From assembly GCA_036393975.1 (NCBI GenBank), contig DASWFZ010000014.1:1-14414 (forward strand): 14,414 nucleotides of DNA, given 5' to 3'. The DNA is from 13-1-40CM-64-14 sp036393975 (GTDB taxonomy: Bacteria; Sysuimicrobiota; Sysuimicrobiia; Sysuimicrobiales; Kaftiobacteriaceae). A program made the position numbers and the translations under genes. Positions 14,189-14,414 of this stretch are shown here, one piece after another (the stretch's first letter is position 1; each line of letters begins with the position of its first letter). The notes beneath the pieces are model-generated. The model was given only the letters and a program-made list of their open reading frames with translations, was not told the origin of the DNA and did no database searches.

Positions 14189-14338
14189 GAAGTCGCCCGC
14201 GTGTTCGAGCTGCGACTTCGTCCTGGGAGCCGTTCTGGACCGGAGTTACCTCCGGAGTTTGTTGGCTCCCTTGGCTCCGACAGGCGTCGGAGCGGTGCAG
14301 GCCCGGATCTGGGCCTAGGGTCACCCGCCGATGTGACC
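14189..14338 (-). other. Hairpin-dense non-coding region upstream of glmS
   Basis: No gene is supported in 14121-14414. Five helices follow one another: GAAGTCGC/GCGACTTC (14189-14219); GGGAGCC/GGCTCCC (14225-14270), enclosing CCGGAG/CTCCGG on a GUAA-type loop with matching 8-base internal-loop sides; GCTCCGAC/GTCGGAGC (14274-14293); AGGCCC/GGGCCT (14299-14316); and GGTCAC/GTGACC (14319-14338). Every arm is perfectly complementary. It could be a structured leader, a small RNA or the 3' end of an upstream transcript. I could not match it to the glmS ribozyme, a T-box, tRNA or another RNA family. Strand is assumed from the gene direction. Confidence 0.45.
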
Positions 14339-14414
14339 GCCTCCCTCGAACCTTCCGGGAAACGGTCCCCGAGTTCCCCTCCCTCGTCATCCCTCACCAC
14401 CCGTTTGGCTGACT

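Noticed and set aside
14164..14400. Small protein genes upstream of glmS on the minus strand
   Set aside because: The 77-78 codon frames have Arg/Ser/Pro-rich compositions typical of GC-rich non-coding DNA, no ribosome site and no recognisable domain, and they overlap the hairpins.
14121..14414. glmS ribozyme or T-box leader
   Set aside because: I could not find the ribozyme's cleavage-site core (A then GCGCC) or its conserved helices, nor the T-box AGGGUGG sequence. The region is structured but unmatched.

Overview
This is a compact, GC-rich bacterial window in which every supported gene lies on the minus strand. Most genes have clear Shine-Dalgarno sequences, and gene pairs often overlap by four bases or nearly touch. 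Style and content fit an uncultured soil or sediment lineage, but nothing here fixes the phylum.

Reading in the direction of transcription (high to low coordinates), the window opens with a roughly 290-base non-coding stretch rich in perfect hairpins. Next is glmS (glucosamine-6-phosphate synthase), which carries a low-complexity insertion in its glutaminase domain. Seventeen bases downstream is a MerB-type organomercurial-lyase-like gene. Its reading frame is split by a single in-frame TGA, which falls where MerB has its catalytic, mercury-binding Cys159. A perfect 9-bp hairpin with a GGUC loop begins 10 nt after this TGA and resembles the bacterial selenocysteine insertion element (SECIS) of E. 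coli fdhF. I therefore annotate one 229-residue selenoprotein candidate rather than two fragments. This is the main discovery of the window.

Three small housekeeping-type genes follow: a DoxX-family membrane protein with a terminator-like hairpin after it, a Trm112-like zinc-ribbon protein, and acpS (holo-ACP synthase).

From 9868 down to the left edge runs one long carbohydrate operon. In order, it encodes two zinc-type medium-chain dehydrogenases (the first resembling scyllo-inosose 3-dehydrogenase), a ribose/inositol-class (CUT2) ABC importer (ATPase, permease, binding protein), a second importer of the maltose/glycerol-3-phosphate class (CUT1: binding protein and two permeases, no ATPase), an IolI-type inosose isomerase and a Gfo/Idh/MocA dehydrogenase cut by the window edge. 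IolI is well supported by conserved metal ligands and motifs. Together these genes suggest uptake and oxidation of myo-inositol or a related cyclitol. The substrate is inferred, and further pathway genes probably lie beyond coordinate 1.

No tRNA, rRNA, CRISPR array or insertion sequence was recognised.
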